Of a stretch of DNA of 49,514 nucleotides, positions 11,929 through 23,800 are shown piece after piece. Origin of the DNA: Vitrella brassicaformis (lineage: Eukaryota; Sar; Vitrellaceae); NCBI GenBank assembly GCA_001179505.1, contig CDMY01000570.1, positions 1-49,514 on the forward strand, given 5' to 3'. Within the stretch, counting starts at the first letter, position 1. Each line of letters begins with the position of its first letter. The translations under genes and the position numbers were made by a program. The notes under the pieces were generated by a model that was not told the DNA's origin, did no database searches, and saw only the letters and a program-made list of their open reading frames with translations.

Positions 11929-13689
11929 CTGCGTGGTGACCTTTGTGAGCTGGTCCGGTGGCTCCTCTAAGATGCTTGTGACGGCATCGCGGTGTCGCGT
12001 GAAGTACACCTCCACCAGGAGGCTGCCCCAGCCGCCGTACAGCTGACACACGCTGCTGTGCAGCTCTGCCACACACACACACACGCACACCCAGGCACAC
12101 TTACAAGGGGCCATGTGTGTCTGTGTCTGCCTACCCATTTCGTTCTCTTCTGCGATTATCCGATCCAGTGGCTCTTCTGGCTGACGCACAACAGAAAGAC
12201 AGGGAGAGAGAGCCAACAGGCAGGGACACAAGCTCCTCGTGGCGCTTGTGCAGCCTCACTTTGTCCATTGCCGCCATGTCATCGAGCTTTTTCTCAAGCA
12301 CCTCCAGGGAGGTCTCACACGCGGCCGCCTGCTGCAGCAGCTCATCGTCAGACGCCGATAACACACCTGCACACACACACCCATGTGTGTGTGTGTGTGT
12401 GTCATGTGGATGGATTGGCGCCTACGCGGTGTGGCGCGGGCAGTGTTGTATTCCATTGCAACTGACGTACAGACATACAGACACACGACTTGCAGCCTCA
12501 CATTGTGTGGGTGTGTGTCCATTTGTATTTGTCTCACGTTGGAGCAATCGCCTTCTCCACCCATCAGAGGGCACCGAATCTGCGGCCGCTGCCGGCAGCT
12601 GCTCAGCAGACGATGCACCATCACCGTCAACAGCCAAACCAACGGCCTACACACACCCACACACTGTGAAAGAAAGCGAGATACTGGTGCCCACCACCCA
12701 GTATCCCACCTGCTGCACCAGCCGTATCTCGCGACACAGGTGCCCGCGGCAATACGTTTCCTCGCCGAATGATGCGGCCATCTCGTCGTCAGAGCAGCCG
12801 ATGCCCGCCAACCCCTTGTGTGCCTCGTCCAAGCGGCCCTCCTCCACCTGCACCAGGGCGGCCATGAGGCCGCTCAGCCGCGCGGCGTCGCTGTGTGCGT
12901 CAAGGGCGGCGGCCAGCCGATGGGCCGTGTGGAAGGACTGCACCAGGAGAGAGATGGAGTGTGAGACGACAACGAGAGAGAGGGTGTAAGGTGAGAATGA
13001 GAAGGAGGGCTATGGGGTGTGAAGTACGGTTACGTGCCTGCGCAGCCAGGTGCATATTGAGGGCTCTGCAGTGGGCGGTGCCCAGCCTGCAGATACACAC
13101 AGCATGATGGTAGCCACAATCCCCTCTCCCTCTCCCTCTCTGTGCGTGTGTGTGTGTGTGTGTGTGTCTGTGTCTGTGTCTGTGTCCCCAGCAGGTCTCA
13201 TACCACTGGTAGATGAGCGGTGCTTCCGGTGTCTGGCTCATGAACTTGGAGCATATCTCAGCCCCTCGCGACCACTCCACCGCGGCCGCCCCGAACCGGC
13301 CGTCAGCATACGCCCTCAGCCCAGACACGAACTCAGGAATCTGCACCCATCGCCCACCAACACACACACACACACACACATGAATCCAATGCACACATCT
13401 GCGATGCATTGATCTGATCTGATCCACCTGGAAGAGCACTGCGGACGGTCCCTGCTGCAAGGCAGACGCTGTGCTGAGGTGCCGCAGCCCTCTCTCTAGC
13501 CTCACGCACACACACGGCTTCATGAGTGAAAGCCAACTGTGCGGCAAAAGGGAGTGATGAATTGATCGTAGCGCCATGAAGCTGCCTGCTGATATAGACG
13601 CCGGCGGGATCAACAGCGAAATCAAAGGAGATCTGCTGCGAGCTCGGCGGCGAGGCGTTCAGGCGGCATTTCGCATACGCCGAGGACAT
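10936..13689 (-). CDS. TPR-like helical-repeat protein
   Basis: The start is the ATG at 13687-13689 (MSSAYAKCRLNASPP) and the stop is TAG at 10936-10938. At least nine exons are separated by (TG)n-rich introns. The body is an alternation of short amphipathic helices typical of TPR arrays: GLRAYADGRFGAAAVEWSRG, LGTAHCRALNMHLAAQAR, LMAALVQVEEGRLDEAHKGL, and near the 3' end LLSGLAAVYSHFQQVVVAEG and YSKLLRKWEDREGESDRVAA. A Q9 run precedes the last exon, which ends LARIADIYLQQHHAER. The helical-repeat call rests on pattern, not on a match to a named family. Some exon edges are approximate. The gene is divergent from the SET gene, with only 120 bp between start codons. Confidence 0.65.
11879..11929. 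repeat. (TG)n(AG)n microsatellite in an intron
   Basis: About 24 bases of TG repeat run directly into about 24 bases of AG repeat. The tract sits in an intron of the minus-strand TPR-like gene, so the transcript carries (CU)n(CA)n here. Confidence 0.9.
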
Positions 13690-13809
13690 GTTGCTCTACC
13701 TTGCAGGTGCACTGTGCTCACGTGCGAGATCTGGCAAACCGCTCCGGAATGGCACTCTGTGGTGATGGTGATGGCCATGACTGACTGACGGCTGCTATGT
13801 TTCTGTGTA
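13690..13809. promoter_or_regulatory. Very short bidirectional promoter interval
   Basis: Only 120 bp separates the ATG of the TPR-like gene (minus) from the ATG of the SET gene (plus). Both promoters and both 5' UTRs must share it or extend into neighbouring exons. No TATA box is visible. Confidence 0.4.
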
Positions 13810-15613
13810 ATGGAGACGGCCCGGCTGTTTGCGCGCGACGTGCTGCTGCTGCATCACATCCTCTTCGACTCCAACCCATGGCACCGCTCCGTCAGACACC
13901 TCCGCTCCCGCAACCCTCTCATGCCAATGCTGCACAGCGTGATGCCGCCCCCTTGGGACGAGGAGCTCGAGAGGAAAGACCTGGACATCTACAGGCACCT
14001 GACGCGAGTGGTGGAGAGGCAGTTCGGGTTTATTCTGTGCGAGATCCTGGGGCTGGAGGCGGGGGCGTTTGGGAAAGGGCGGTTCGAGCGGCCGGCGGCG
14101 CTGCGGGTGGGGAAGTCGGTGATTCCTGGAGGGGGCTTGGGTGTGTTTGCGGCTGAGGACATCAGGAGGGGCGCCTTCGTGACCTTCTACCCTGGGTGAG
14201 TGAGTGCAGTGCGTGAGTCGATGCATCCGATGATTGGAAGGGAGGGATGGCTGGAGGAATGGGTGTGTGGCTGTGCTGTACTGCCTTTTGTCTGTGTGTC
14301 TGTGTGCCTTTGTGCCAGGTTCATCTTCACCAACCCGGATCTGCGCGTGATACCTGACAGCGACTACGTCGTCGTCAACGCCAACAGGTCAGTACGGTAG
14401 GCAGGCCTGTTGTGTGCCCACGGACGGTCCCTGTGCTGCCTGCGTGTTGTGTTGGGTAGTGCAAACAACGTGGTGATGGATGGCTACGGCTGGCAGGCCG
14501 AGGACATCCAGGCATTCCCTGCTGGCAACCTGCCGCCAGCTTATGGAGGTGGCGGCAGCGATGAGATGGTCTTCCACGAGCGGTATGAGAAGGGCAAGAG
14601 CAAGGGCAAGGGCAGCAAAGGCGGTGGTGGTGGACAGCAGAGGGACGTCAGGATCGTGCACAAGAACCGGATAGGCATTGGTGAGTGAGTCAGCAAGAAG
14701 AGAGCAGACACATCCACACCCACACACGCAGAGGAGGACATGTATGTGTTGATGCAATGCAGGTCAGATCGTGAACCACGCGCCGTCCCTCGAGCACCTC
14801 AACCTGGCCCCCTTCCCCTTTCGCTTCCCATACCTCACCGACTACACCGACGTCAATCAACGCGCAATTGCCGCCGCACAACAACGGCAGCAGCAACGAC
14901 AGGAGACGACAGTCTCAGACGTCCCTCAGGTGCTGAGCAGCGGCTTCTCGTCGGCCCTGTGTGTGGCTCTGCAGCAGCTGACCCCTCACTCTGTCATCCG
15001 CCCGGTCGACACAAACCTGGAGAAGCTTATCGACAGGCAGCATGAGTCACGCCTCAGCAACGCGCTCATGAGGCGCATCAGACGGTCGGTGCGCAGCCAA
15101 ATGGGGGGAGGGTACTGGAAGAAGGTCTCTCTCTTTCTCTCTCTGTGTGTGTGTGTGTGTAGGTTCGTGCAGTATGGCGACTATGTTGACCGCCACCGGC
15201 TCAGGGCAGCAAGAGAAGCGGCATTAGCACTGTCATCCGCCACCGGGGAGAAAGAACTTGAAGAACCTGAAGCCACGACGGTCGACCCCACACAGCCCCC
15301 GCCACCCCTCACACGCGCCATCGCGCGAGACAGGGAGTCCCCCTGGCCGTTCGACGACACGCCTCCGCCCTTTCCCTTCGATGGTCTTGGCTATGTGGCG
15401 TTGCGGGACATTCCTGCCGGCGAGGAATTGTTCTGGAACTATCGGTTTGCGGGCGTGGGGACGTCTCTGGTGCAGCAGGCCATCCTGAGGACGCCGGTGC
15501 TGCACAGGTGGTGGTACCCCCATTGGTACCACTTTATCGACGAGAGGGAGTTCTTTCTGAGGCATGTGAAGGGGGGTGACAGCAGCAGCAGCAGCAGCAG
15601 CGCGAGCGAATGA
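13810..15613 (+). CDS. SET-domain protein, SETD9-like
   Basis: Probable lysine methyltransferase-fold protein; the substrate is unknown. The start is ATG 13810 and the stop is TGA 15611-15613, in five exons. SET elements are in order: the GxG loop and following strand (GGGLGVFAAEDIRRG, ending FVTFYPG at the first donor, about 14195), DYVVVNANR, VVMDGYG, the pseudoknot NH motif in GQIVNHAP (exon 4), and the second half YVALRDIPAGEELFWNYRF in the last exon. The order and spacing resemble human SETD9 (YPG, DG, GQYVNN, VALRDINQGEELF). Compared with that protein, it has a lysine/glycine-rich insert (KGKSKGKGSKGG) and a long Q- and E-rich insertion between the NH and C-terminal motifs. It ends in a serine run. 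The catalytic tyrosine environment reads NYRF rather than a classical DY. SETD9 assignment is moderate; SET assignment is firm. Confidence 0.8.
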
Positions 15614-15915
15614 GTTTGTCCATGGGCGGGTGTGTGCGTGTGTGTGCGCACCGAGACATCAGTCAGTGATAGGTACCATACATGTCATGACATGTGTGGA
15701 TTCAATCAGTCAGCATGGGTAGGTGGGGCAAAACGGTCCGCCGGCGGTCTTAACAAATACCTCATCCACCCTCCCCTCCATGCCATGCAACCACACCGCA
15801 CCAGACAAGCCATGCAGCAGCCAAGTCACGCCAGAAAAAAAAGAGATGAGAAACTTCGCCACCCCCCCTCCCCACCCCATCCCCGAACAAAGGCGTAACA
15901 CAGTCAGTCAGCCAT
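15614..15915. other. Convergent intergenic spacer
   Basis: A 302-bp spacer between the SET gene stop and the hnRNP gene stop. It contains a short A-run at 15834-15842 and nothing else I can name. Confidence 0.5.
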
Positions 15916-18531
15916 TCAATAAGGTGAGGCCCTCACACCCCTCCCCCCAGCTGCCGGCCTTGCGGGGCCATAGCCCCCAGGAGCACCACCAACACCACCA
16001 GCAGCAGCGGCACCCAGCTGCTGTGTGGCCGCTATGGGTGCCATCGGTGCCGCCCCGTATGCAGCGGGCATCGTGGGGGCGCTTAGCACGGTGGGAGCTA
16101 CCATACCTGCCACCACGACACACACACATACACATACACATACACACACGCGCGCAGAGAACGGAAGACTTTCTGTCTCAGCTGGTCGTGCGTGTTTTGG
16201 GGGTACCGTACCCGTGGGGCCGCCCACCGGGGGCGCCATCGGCATTGGCGGAGCCATCGAACCTGTCACAGCACACAGACGCGTCGTCAATCAATCAATC
16301 CAGTCAGTCCGTCGTGGCAGGCAGTTTTCTCGTCTTCTCTCTCTCTCTCTCTCTCTCTCATCTCACCGGCATAGCCGGCATACGCAACGTTGGGCGGGTA
16401 TGCAGCCCCAGCCACAGCAGCAGGAGGGAAGCCCGGCCCGTATGCCGGCGCGGGGAAGCCCCCATAGGCCGCGTAGCCGTACCCTCCTCCCATCCCCATG
16501 CCCATCCCGTACCCGCCCCCATAGCCGTCGTAGCTGTAGGCGTCATACAGAGGGCCACCTGACACACACAGCGAAACCAAGTTGCGGACGTGATACGCTG
16601 TGACTGAGTGTGTTGACTGACCGCGAGGGCGAGGGGCGGCCGAGTATGGTCCACCGCCCCGGAACTGCGGCTCGTACCAATCTGACGCACCACAAGACGG
16701 AGACAGAGACAGACACACGGATGGGTGGGTGTTGGTGTGTGGGTGGTGGTGCCCCCCCTACCTCTTTTGAATCGGTCGTCGTCAAAGGGTCGTCTGCCTC
16801 TGGGGCCGGGGGCGTCGCGCGGCACCGCATGCTTGGCCTCACATTGCTGATATATGACACACACAGGCAGGCAGATCCAGACAGACAGACAGACAGAGAG
16901 ACAGAGAGACAAAGAGTGAGTGAGTTGGTGCCTCGTCCGTGAATGTGCAAAGACGGTATGGATCCATCATTCATGTCACTCATGATTCAAGCACGCCCGC
17001 CCCGCTTAGCCATCCATCCATTATTCTGCCGTCGTCTGAGCTCCTTTCTCCATCTCTTCTCGCCTCGTCTCGTCTCGCCTCGCCTCGCCTCGTCGCTGGA
17101 TCGTTTCTCGCTCTATGGCTCTGCTCGCTGGCTCCCCTCGCTGCCTGCCGTGTGGCTATCTCGCCAGAATAATAGCTCGCCTTTCCTCCTTCCTCAGCCC
17201 CATCTCACCCACCCATTCACCTTAACCGTGCCCCCCTCGCCACTTGCTGATAGGGCTGCTTCTGCTGTTGCCTGCTGCTGCTGCTGCTGCTGCTGCTGAC
17301 GTGATGATCATAACAACGAGACGATCTGCCGCTGGCTGCTGGCTCGCTCCCTTACTCCTTTCTCCTTTCTCCTTACTCCTTACTCCTTGGCTGTCGTCGT
17401 GTTGGCTCTCTCTCTTCTCTGTGACTTGCCTGAACTGAGCTCTTACGATACTTATAGATAGCACGCCCCTCACGACACATCACAGCACGGCACGGCACAG
17501 CACGTCAGACCATGTAGCAGGGAGAGAGAGCAGGGAGAGAGAGAGAGAGACTGACCGCTCGGCCCTTGATGGTGTGTGAGCCACACGCGGCCTCCGCGTG
17601 GTCAGGGTTCTCAAAGACAATGAAACCAAAACCTTCATGTCGACCACACCACGCCAGACCATATCATATCATAGCATCACACGCACCCCCGCCATACAGA
17701 CACGCAGGCAGGCAGACACACAACCAACACACGACACACATGGGTGTGTCCTTCCTTGTCTGTCTGACTGACTGACAGTCTCTCTCTCTGTGAGAGGAGA
17801 GAGGTGTGCATACCTCTGGGCCGGTGGTTGGTCTTGTCATACGCCAGGACAGCGTCCTTCACCTTGCCGTAACGACGCTCGAAATAGCCCCGAAACTCCT
17901 CTGCACATACACACACATGACATCACACACAGACACTCTCTCCCTCTCTCTCTGTCCTGTGCGTGTGTGGATTGGATTGGACTGCCCACCTTCCTGCAGG
18001 TCTTCGGGCAGTCCGCCAACGAAGAGCTTGCATGGGTTGTTGACGCTATCGTGCGGAGCGGCCTGGCGGGCCTCATCACGGGGCAACGCGCGGCGGCACT
18101 CGACCTTCATATCATCCACACCACACCACACACCATAGAAAGGACAAGTCTCTCTCACACACGTCTGGTTGTCGTACCAGGACGCCGTCAATCTTGTGTC
18201 TGTCGATCATGGCATGCTCGACCGCCTTGGTGTCGACAAAGGTGACGAAGCCGAACCCCCGACTGCGGCCGACGCGCCGGTCCATCACCACCGCGCAGTC
18301 AGCTATCTCGCCGTACTTGGAGAAATGCTCACGCAAACCTGGCAGACACACCCGAACGGAACGTGGCGTGGCACAGGCACCAGGCACAGGCAGGCAGGTC
18401 AGTGGTCTGTCTGTCTGGTGGGTGTCCTGAATGTCAGCATCCGCATACAGCTCACCTTCTGATGAGGTTTCCTGCCCGAGCCCGCCTATAAACATCTTGG
18501 AGGGGTTCTTGTTCAGGTCATCCATCACCAT
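15916..18531 (-). CDS. Two-RRM hnRNP A/B- or Musashi-type RNA-binding protein
   Basis: Binds single-stranded RNA, probably in splicing, transport or translation control. RRM1 begins at the first exon: RNP2 is KMFIGGLG and RNP1 is RGFGFVTF, with YGEIADCAVVMDR between. RRM2 has RNP2 KLFVGGLP and RNP1 GFGFIVF, followed by TIKGRAV. An exon with EAKHAVPRDAP follows, as in the inter-domain region of hnRNP A/B proteins, then an RGR patch and a low-complexity G/Y/P/A-rich tail (GYGGGYGMGMGMGGG). The stop is TGA at 15916-15918. The start chosen is the ATG at 18529-18531. A CAG just before 18585 may be an acceptor, in which case an upstream exon exists. An intron of about 700 nt (roughly 17550-16850) separates RRM2 from the tail. 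It is far longer than the others in the window and carries CTG, CTCCTT and CGCCT repeats. Confidence 0.85.
17061..17095. repeat. CGCCT/CGTCT pentanucleotide run
   Basis: Seven or so tandem, slightly varied pentamers lie inside the long intron of the hnRNP-type gene. A CTG run (about 17268-17298) and CTCCTTT/CTCCTTA repeats (about 17355-17390) lie in the same intron. Confidence 0.8.
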
Positions 18532-18759
18532 TTTGCCTACGTACGGCCCTCCGCAGTTTTCCTTCCGCAAAGGCGAGCTTTCATCTGCCAAGCTCGCAGA
18601 AAAAAGCGAAAGGGAAAGGAAGAAGCGAATCAATCACGAGCACAGACAAGGCATTTTCGAGGGATTCAAGACAAAAAAAGAGAATCAAACGAGCACCGAA
18701 GTCAGCGGGCCCCCAGGCAAACGCGCATTTCTCAGGCATTTCGGAAGGGCCGACAAGCG
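18532..18759. promoter_or_regulatory. Short bidirectional promoter interval
   Basis: 228 bp lies between the divergent ATGs of the hnRNP-type gene and the coiled-coil gene. It is A-rich on the plus strand around 18595-18690, unlike the GC-rich surroundings. Confidence 0.35.
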
Positions 18760-20321
18760 ATGTCTGCTGCGGCATCACGAGCACGGAAGGTGGGAGCGAA
18801 GTCTTGCAAGAAGAGAAACCAGAAAGGAAAAGAACTGCACCGCGATTGACTGTCTGTCTGTCTGACTGTCTCCCTCCCTCCCTCCCCATCGTCTGTCTGT
18901 CTGCTGCAGGCGCCTGTGTCTGGCGCTGGCGCTGGCGTGACGTCGACACGCGTGCCGTATGACGAGCTCGTACGGAAGTACCGGGACGCACTGGTAAGGC
19001 CTGACAGACAACCAACATAATGCGGCTTGCACTGATGGATTGGCTCCGCCCTGTTTGTTCTGTTGGTTCATCAGCAAGAGAATCACCGGCTCAAGACTCA
19101 GTTGCGCGAGGCCAATGGGCGAAACGAAAGTCTGGTACGGAAGGAGAGCGCATGCATTCTAGCACACACACGTGCTGACGGCTGTGGTTTGTTGCGGTGG
19201 TTGGTGCAGGTGAGGCTGGTCGAGAGCCTCAGCAAGAGATGGGAGGCCAAGTGCGCCAAAGTGACAGCCAGAAACACACACGCGTAAGCCAACACACACA
19301 CGCACACACACACACACACACATGACTGGCCCCATGCCTGGCTGCTCACATGTGCCTGTCCATCCATCCATCCATCAGTGAGCGCGAGCTCGCCCGTGTG
19401 CGAGAGATCTACATGGACCACGCCGCCCAGACGCACAGCTGCAAGAGGACCACCTCATCCAAGTCACAATCGTCACAACAACGGCAGCAGCAGCAGCAAC
19501 AGCAGCATCTTCTGGGAGCCCCCGGTCCACCCCCGCCCCGCCAGGCCTGGCTCCCGCCATCCACTGGCAACGGCCAAACGCCCACGCCCACATCCCAGCC
19601 CCCCGCACCCCCTCCCAAGATGACGATGGGCGAAAGGCTGAGGCTCAAAAGGGAAGAAGAGGAGAAGGAGCGACAGGCGAAAGATAGGGATGCTCAGCAG
19701 GCGAAGGCGAGCACCAGCGGCGATGCTCCACAGCAGCAGCAGCAGCAGCAGCAGAAGCCCATGACGATGGCCGAGAAGCTGCGGGCGGCCAGGCAGAAAG
19801 ACGAAGAGAAAGAAATGGAGAGGAAGAGGGCTCAGGAGGCGGCGACGCAGCCCCCAGCTTCTGCTGCTGCTGCTGCACCTGCTGCTGCACCTGCTGCCGT
19901 TGATGGTGAGAGTGGGGATGGCAAACCGGCGGTGTTGCCGCCTCCCCGGCTGACCGAGAAGGAGCGACGCATCCTTGAGGATGACAGCGACAGCGAACTC
20001 GACAGCGATGAGGATGACAATGACAATGACGAGCGCGGCCCCCCAGCCACACAGTGAGTCACACAAAAGAGAGAGAGAGAGAGTGGCGAGCAGGAATCCC
20101 TCTCTCTCTCTCTGTGTGTGTGTGTGTGTTGTAGGTCTGCCCCAGCCCCGGTCATGGCTAAAGCGTCGTCTGCCCCAGTGCTGTCCAAGGCCGCCTCTGG
20201 CCACCCGTCCCGGCCGCGCACGCCCCCAGCTGTGATGCCTAAGCTGCAGATGAACACCGCTGCCCTGCAGTCCATCTGGCTGAGTGGCGAGAAGCAGGCG
20301 GCCGAATACCCGATGGACTGA
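18760..20321 (+). CDS. Coiled-coil, Q/P/A-rich protein of unknown function
   Basis: All six exons join in phase at standard sites: 18760-18789, 18910-18993, 19075-19134, 19210-19283, 19379-20053 and 20135-20321 (TGA). The protein is about 369 residues. The N-terminal part is a predicted coiled coil (YDELVRKYRDAL, ENHRLKTQLREAN, LVESLSKRWEAK, ELARVREIYMDHA). The large fifth exon is disordered, with Q-, P- and A-runs. It contains a duplicated motif, MTMGERLRLKREEEEKE and MTMAEKLRAARQKDEEKE, about 50 residues apart, followed by an acidic DDSDSELDSDEDD stretch. The C-terminal exon (MPKLQMNTAALQSIWLSG) may be a short binding motif. I do not recognise the family. Confidence 0.85.
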
Positions 20322-20812
20322 TGAACTGATGGAAGGGTGGAGGGCGCCACAGTGTGGCGCGTGGTGCGCTTGCTGCAGTGAATGGAATGGAGCAGTGAAC
20401 GCGCTGGATGGTTTGGATCCACCAAGAGAGACCTTGGCAGGGAGGAAGGAGTTCATCCGTTGAGGGCTGTGGGTGTGCCTGTGCGTGCGTGTCCAAGTAC
20501 TTACCTTACGTGTGTGTGCCCACGCCACGTGGGTTGACGGGCGGGTAAGTGTGCATTCGGGCGTGAAGATGGTTGGTGCATCATGCTTGTGACGTCACAT
20601 GACTGACATCAATGCATTGCCTCGAAAGAATCGAACTGGATGGAACGCGTTGTGCAATTGAGATCAAAACGCTTTGATCGATCGGACTGGCAAGTCAGTC
20701 AGTCGGCTATTCACAAGTGTAGTGTCCCCCCACCCCACCTAACTAACACACCCATCTCGTCCGTCCCTACGCCAGGCCCAACCCACCAGTCAGTCCATCC
20801 CTCCCTCACTAT
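20322..20812. other. Convergent intergenic spacer
   Basis: A 491-bp spacer between the stops of the coiled-coil gene and SMC4. I see no gene or structured element. Confidence 0.5.
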
Positions 20813-23800
20813 CTACGAGTCGCTGAGCAGCCGCTTCCCCCGTCGGTTGGTGCGGCGGACGGGGGGCGAGTCGTCCTCCTCCTCCTCCTCCTCTGCCTCT
20901 TCCTCGTCTCCCTCGCCGTCCCCCTCCCCACCCCCACCCCCACCACCATTGCCCATGCCCATGGCCATGTTCTCGTCATTGTCGTGGTCGTCTTGCTGCT
21001 GCTGCTGCTGCTCGTTGTCTCCATCTCGATGCATCCCCCCGCCCCGCTCCGGCTCGTGCCCGTTCTCTTGTGCGTGGCGGTAGTGGTGGTTGTCTTCGCC
21101 CGCCGCATTCCCATCATCGTCCTCTTCCTCTTGTTGTTCTTGCTCATCCTCTTCTTCTCGTTCGTCGGTCTCGTCACGCTTGCGCTTGCCCCCTGAGCTG
21201 CCCGCACGACGGTCTGTGCCGTCGCCGTCGCCGTTGCCATCCGCCATCTCCTCATTCTCAAAAGCGTCGTCGGGATCGCCGTGTGGTGTCTGTGGGTGTG
21301 GGTGTGGGTGAGGCTGTGGTGGGCCGGCAAGAGGCAGCTGCAGCAGCATCTGCTGTGTCTGCTGCGTCTGCTGTGTGGGCGTGGCCGCCGCACCATTCTG
21401 CTGCGGCTGCTGCTGCTGCTGTGTGTGGTGGGCATGGTCCTCTGCGGGCTCTTGTTTGATGATGCTCATGTTGACGGGGTGGGGATGGGGGGGCGAGGCA
21501 GCGAAGATGGGCGGGGGAGGTGGGGGGCCGCCAGCCGCACCCACAGCAGCCAGATTTTGCTGCTGCTGCTGCTGCTGGTCGTCATCGTCATCGTCATCGA
21601 GATCGTCATCGAATCTCCTGGGCTTCCTCTCTTGCAGGGGGTTGTAGGGCGTGAAGGTGATCTACAGGCACATGACACACACACACACACACACTCCCTC
21701 TCTGCGTGCGGGCGTGTGTGGGGGGGGAGGGAGTGGCGGACTGAAGGACGGATCGGTTACGTACGGGTGGCATGTCTATGTCGTCGTCTACAGTGGCGCC
21801 CAGCTCGCGCGCATCGACAGTGAGGGCGTGGGAGCACCCCTGCCGCTTGCAGATACCCACCTGATCCACCCACGCACACACGCACAGAGAGAGAGAGAGA
21901 GAGAGCGCTGCACGTGTGTGTTTGGTGTGTGTGGTGGGAGGGTGTTGTGGCTTGGCTGGCTGGCTGACTGACGGACTGACCATTCTATCTACTTTTTCGA
22001 AGCAGTTGTTGCGCAAACTGATGACCAGAAACTGAGCCGAACGCGCCTGCATCTGCACACACACCCACACCCACACCACATGTGTCTGCAATTCTTCTTT
22101 GCTTGCCTTGACGTATTCGGCGATGCGCGTGACGTTGGACTCGTCGAGGGCGGCGTCGATCTCGTCCATGAAGTAGATGGGGGTCGGCTTGTAGTGGTGC
22201 AGCGCAAAGACAAGCGCCAGGGAGCTGAGCGTCTTCTCGCCACCTACACACACACACACACACATGCAGCGCAGCCATTGCGTGTGGTCTGGTGTACCGG
22301 AGAGGTGCTGTATCGGCTTCCACGGCTTCTCGTGCGGCCGTATGCTGAGGTTGACGCCCTTCTCGAAGGGGTCATTCGGCACCACTGGCTCTAAGCGGGC
22401 GTCCCCGCCTAATGTGATCATCTACACACACACACACACACACGGATGGCCGCATAAACAGAGAGAGAGAGGCAAAGATCTTTTCATGTGTGTGGGATGG
22501 TGGGTGAGCTTGCCTGGTACATCTCGGTGAGTTTCTTTGCGATGACGTCGAACCCTGCCTCAAAGGTGGTCCGCCGCTTGCACTCAAACTCACGCAGCAT
22601 GCCCATGGCATGGCTGCACGCGTCGCTCACCTGACACCCCCACACCCCCCCACACAAGACACAGAAATATCACCATGTATGTCTGTGTTGTGTGTGAAAG
22701 AGGTGCAGTCAGCCCTCCGCGCCTGCCTGTTGGTGCTCGCGAGTGCGTTTGTCGAGCAGCCGCAGCTTGGTGTTGTACTTGTCGATGACGCTCAGCTCGG
22801 GGTGGGGCCCCAGGCGCCCGGCCATCACCTCGCGGATCTCGTCCTGCAGGTCCTCCTACACAGACGTATGGGTGTACCCACACAGACACAGCGAGAGGGA
22901 GAGGGAGAGGGACAGAGCGATGTTTCCTGGACGATTGCAATTGCGAGGCTTGTTGAACTTGCCTCGGTGATCTGGTCCAGCTCGTCGGCCGTGCGCATGC
23001 GGAACGGACAATCCTGCACCCACACAAAGAACACTCGGCGTCCATCTGTGTGTGTGCTCGTCTGTCTGTCTGTCTGCCTGTCTGGCTGCGTACCGGACGG
23101 TCGTCCCTCCCACGGCCGCCACGATCAGCATCGTTGCCCTTCTTCCTTCTCGCCTTGTCCGCCGCCTTCTTCTTCATCTTGCGGCGCTGTGTCTGCTGCT
23201 GCCGCTGCTGCCGGTCGTCCTCCCCCTCCCCCTCACCGCCCTCATCGTCGATGTCCATCATGTCCAGCTCCCCCTCCTCTGCTGCGCCTAAACCGTCTTC
23301 GTGAGGCTGGTCGTCGGCCTCATGGTCGTCACGGTCGTCATGCTCCCGCACGACGGGCAGCTCGTAGTACTGCTTCTTGAAGCGGAGGATCTCCTTCTCG
23401 TGGGCGCGCACCTGAACCACACGCACACACACAGACAGAGGGAGGGAGGGAGAGGGGGAGAGAGGGAGAGCTTTGTGTGTGTCTGGAGGGAGGGGGAGGA
23501 GGGAGAGAGAGAGGGGAGGTGGGACCTTGTGTGTGACGGCTGCGAGTTTGGTCTCTTGGTCGTGTTTGCGCTGGTCGATTTTGATCTTGGCCAGCTCGAG
23601 GGCCTTCAGCTGCTCAGCCGCTCTCTTCTGCTCAGACTGGTGCGAAGACTTCTCCTAAACACACACACACACACACACAGGGGGAGAGAGGGAGAGGGAT
23701 GCAGCATTGTGTGTGTGTCTGTGTGTGCTTGGCCAAGGGTGGATGGTATGGCACCGCTGCAGAGACGGACCTCTTGTTTGTCTGTGAGGGCTTTCTTGGC

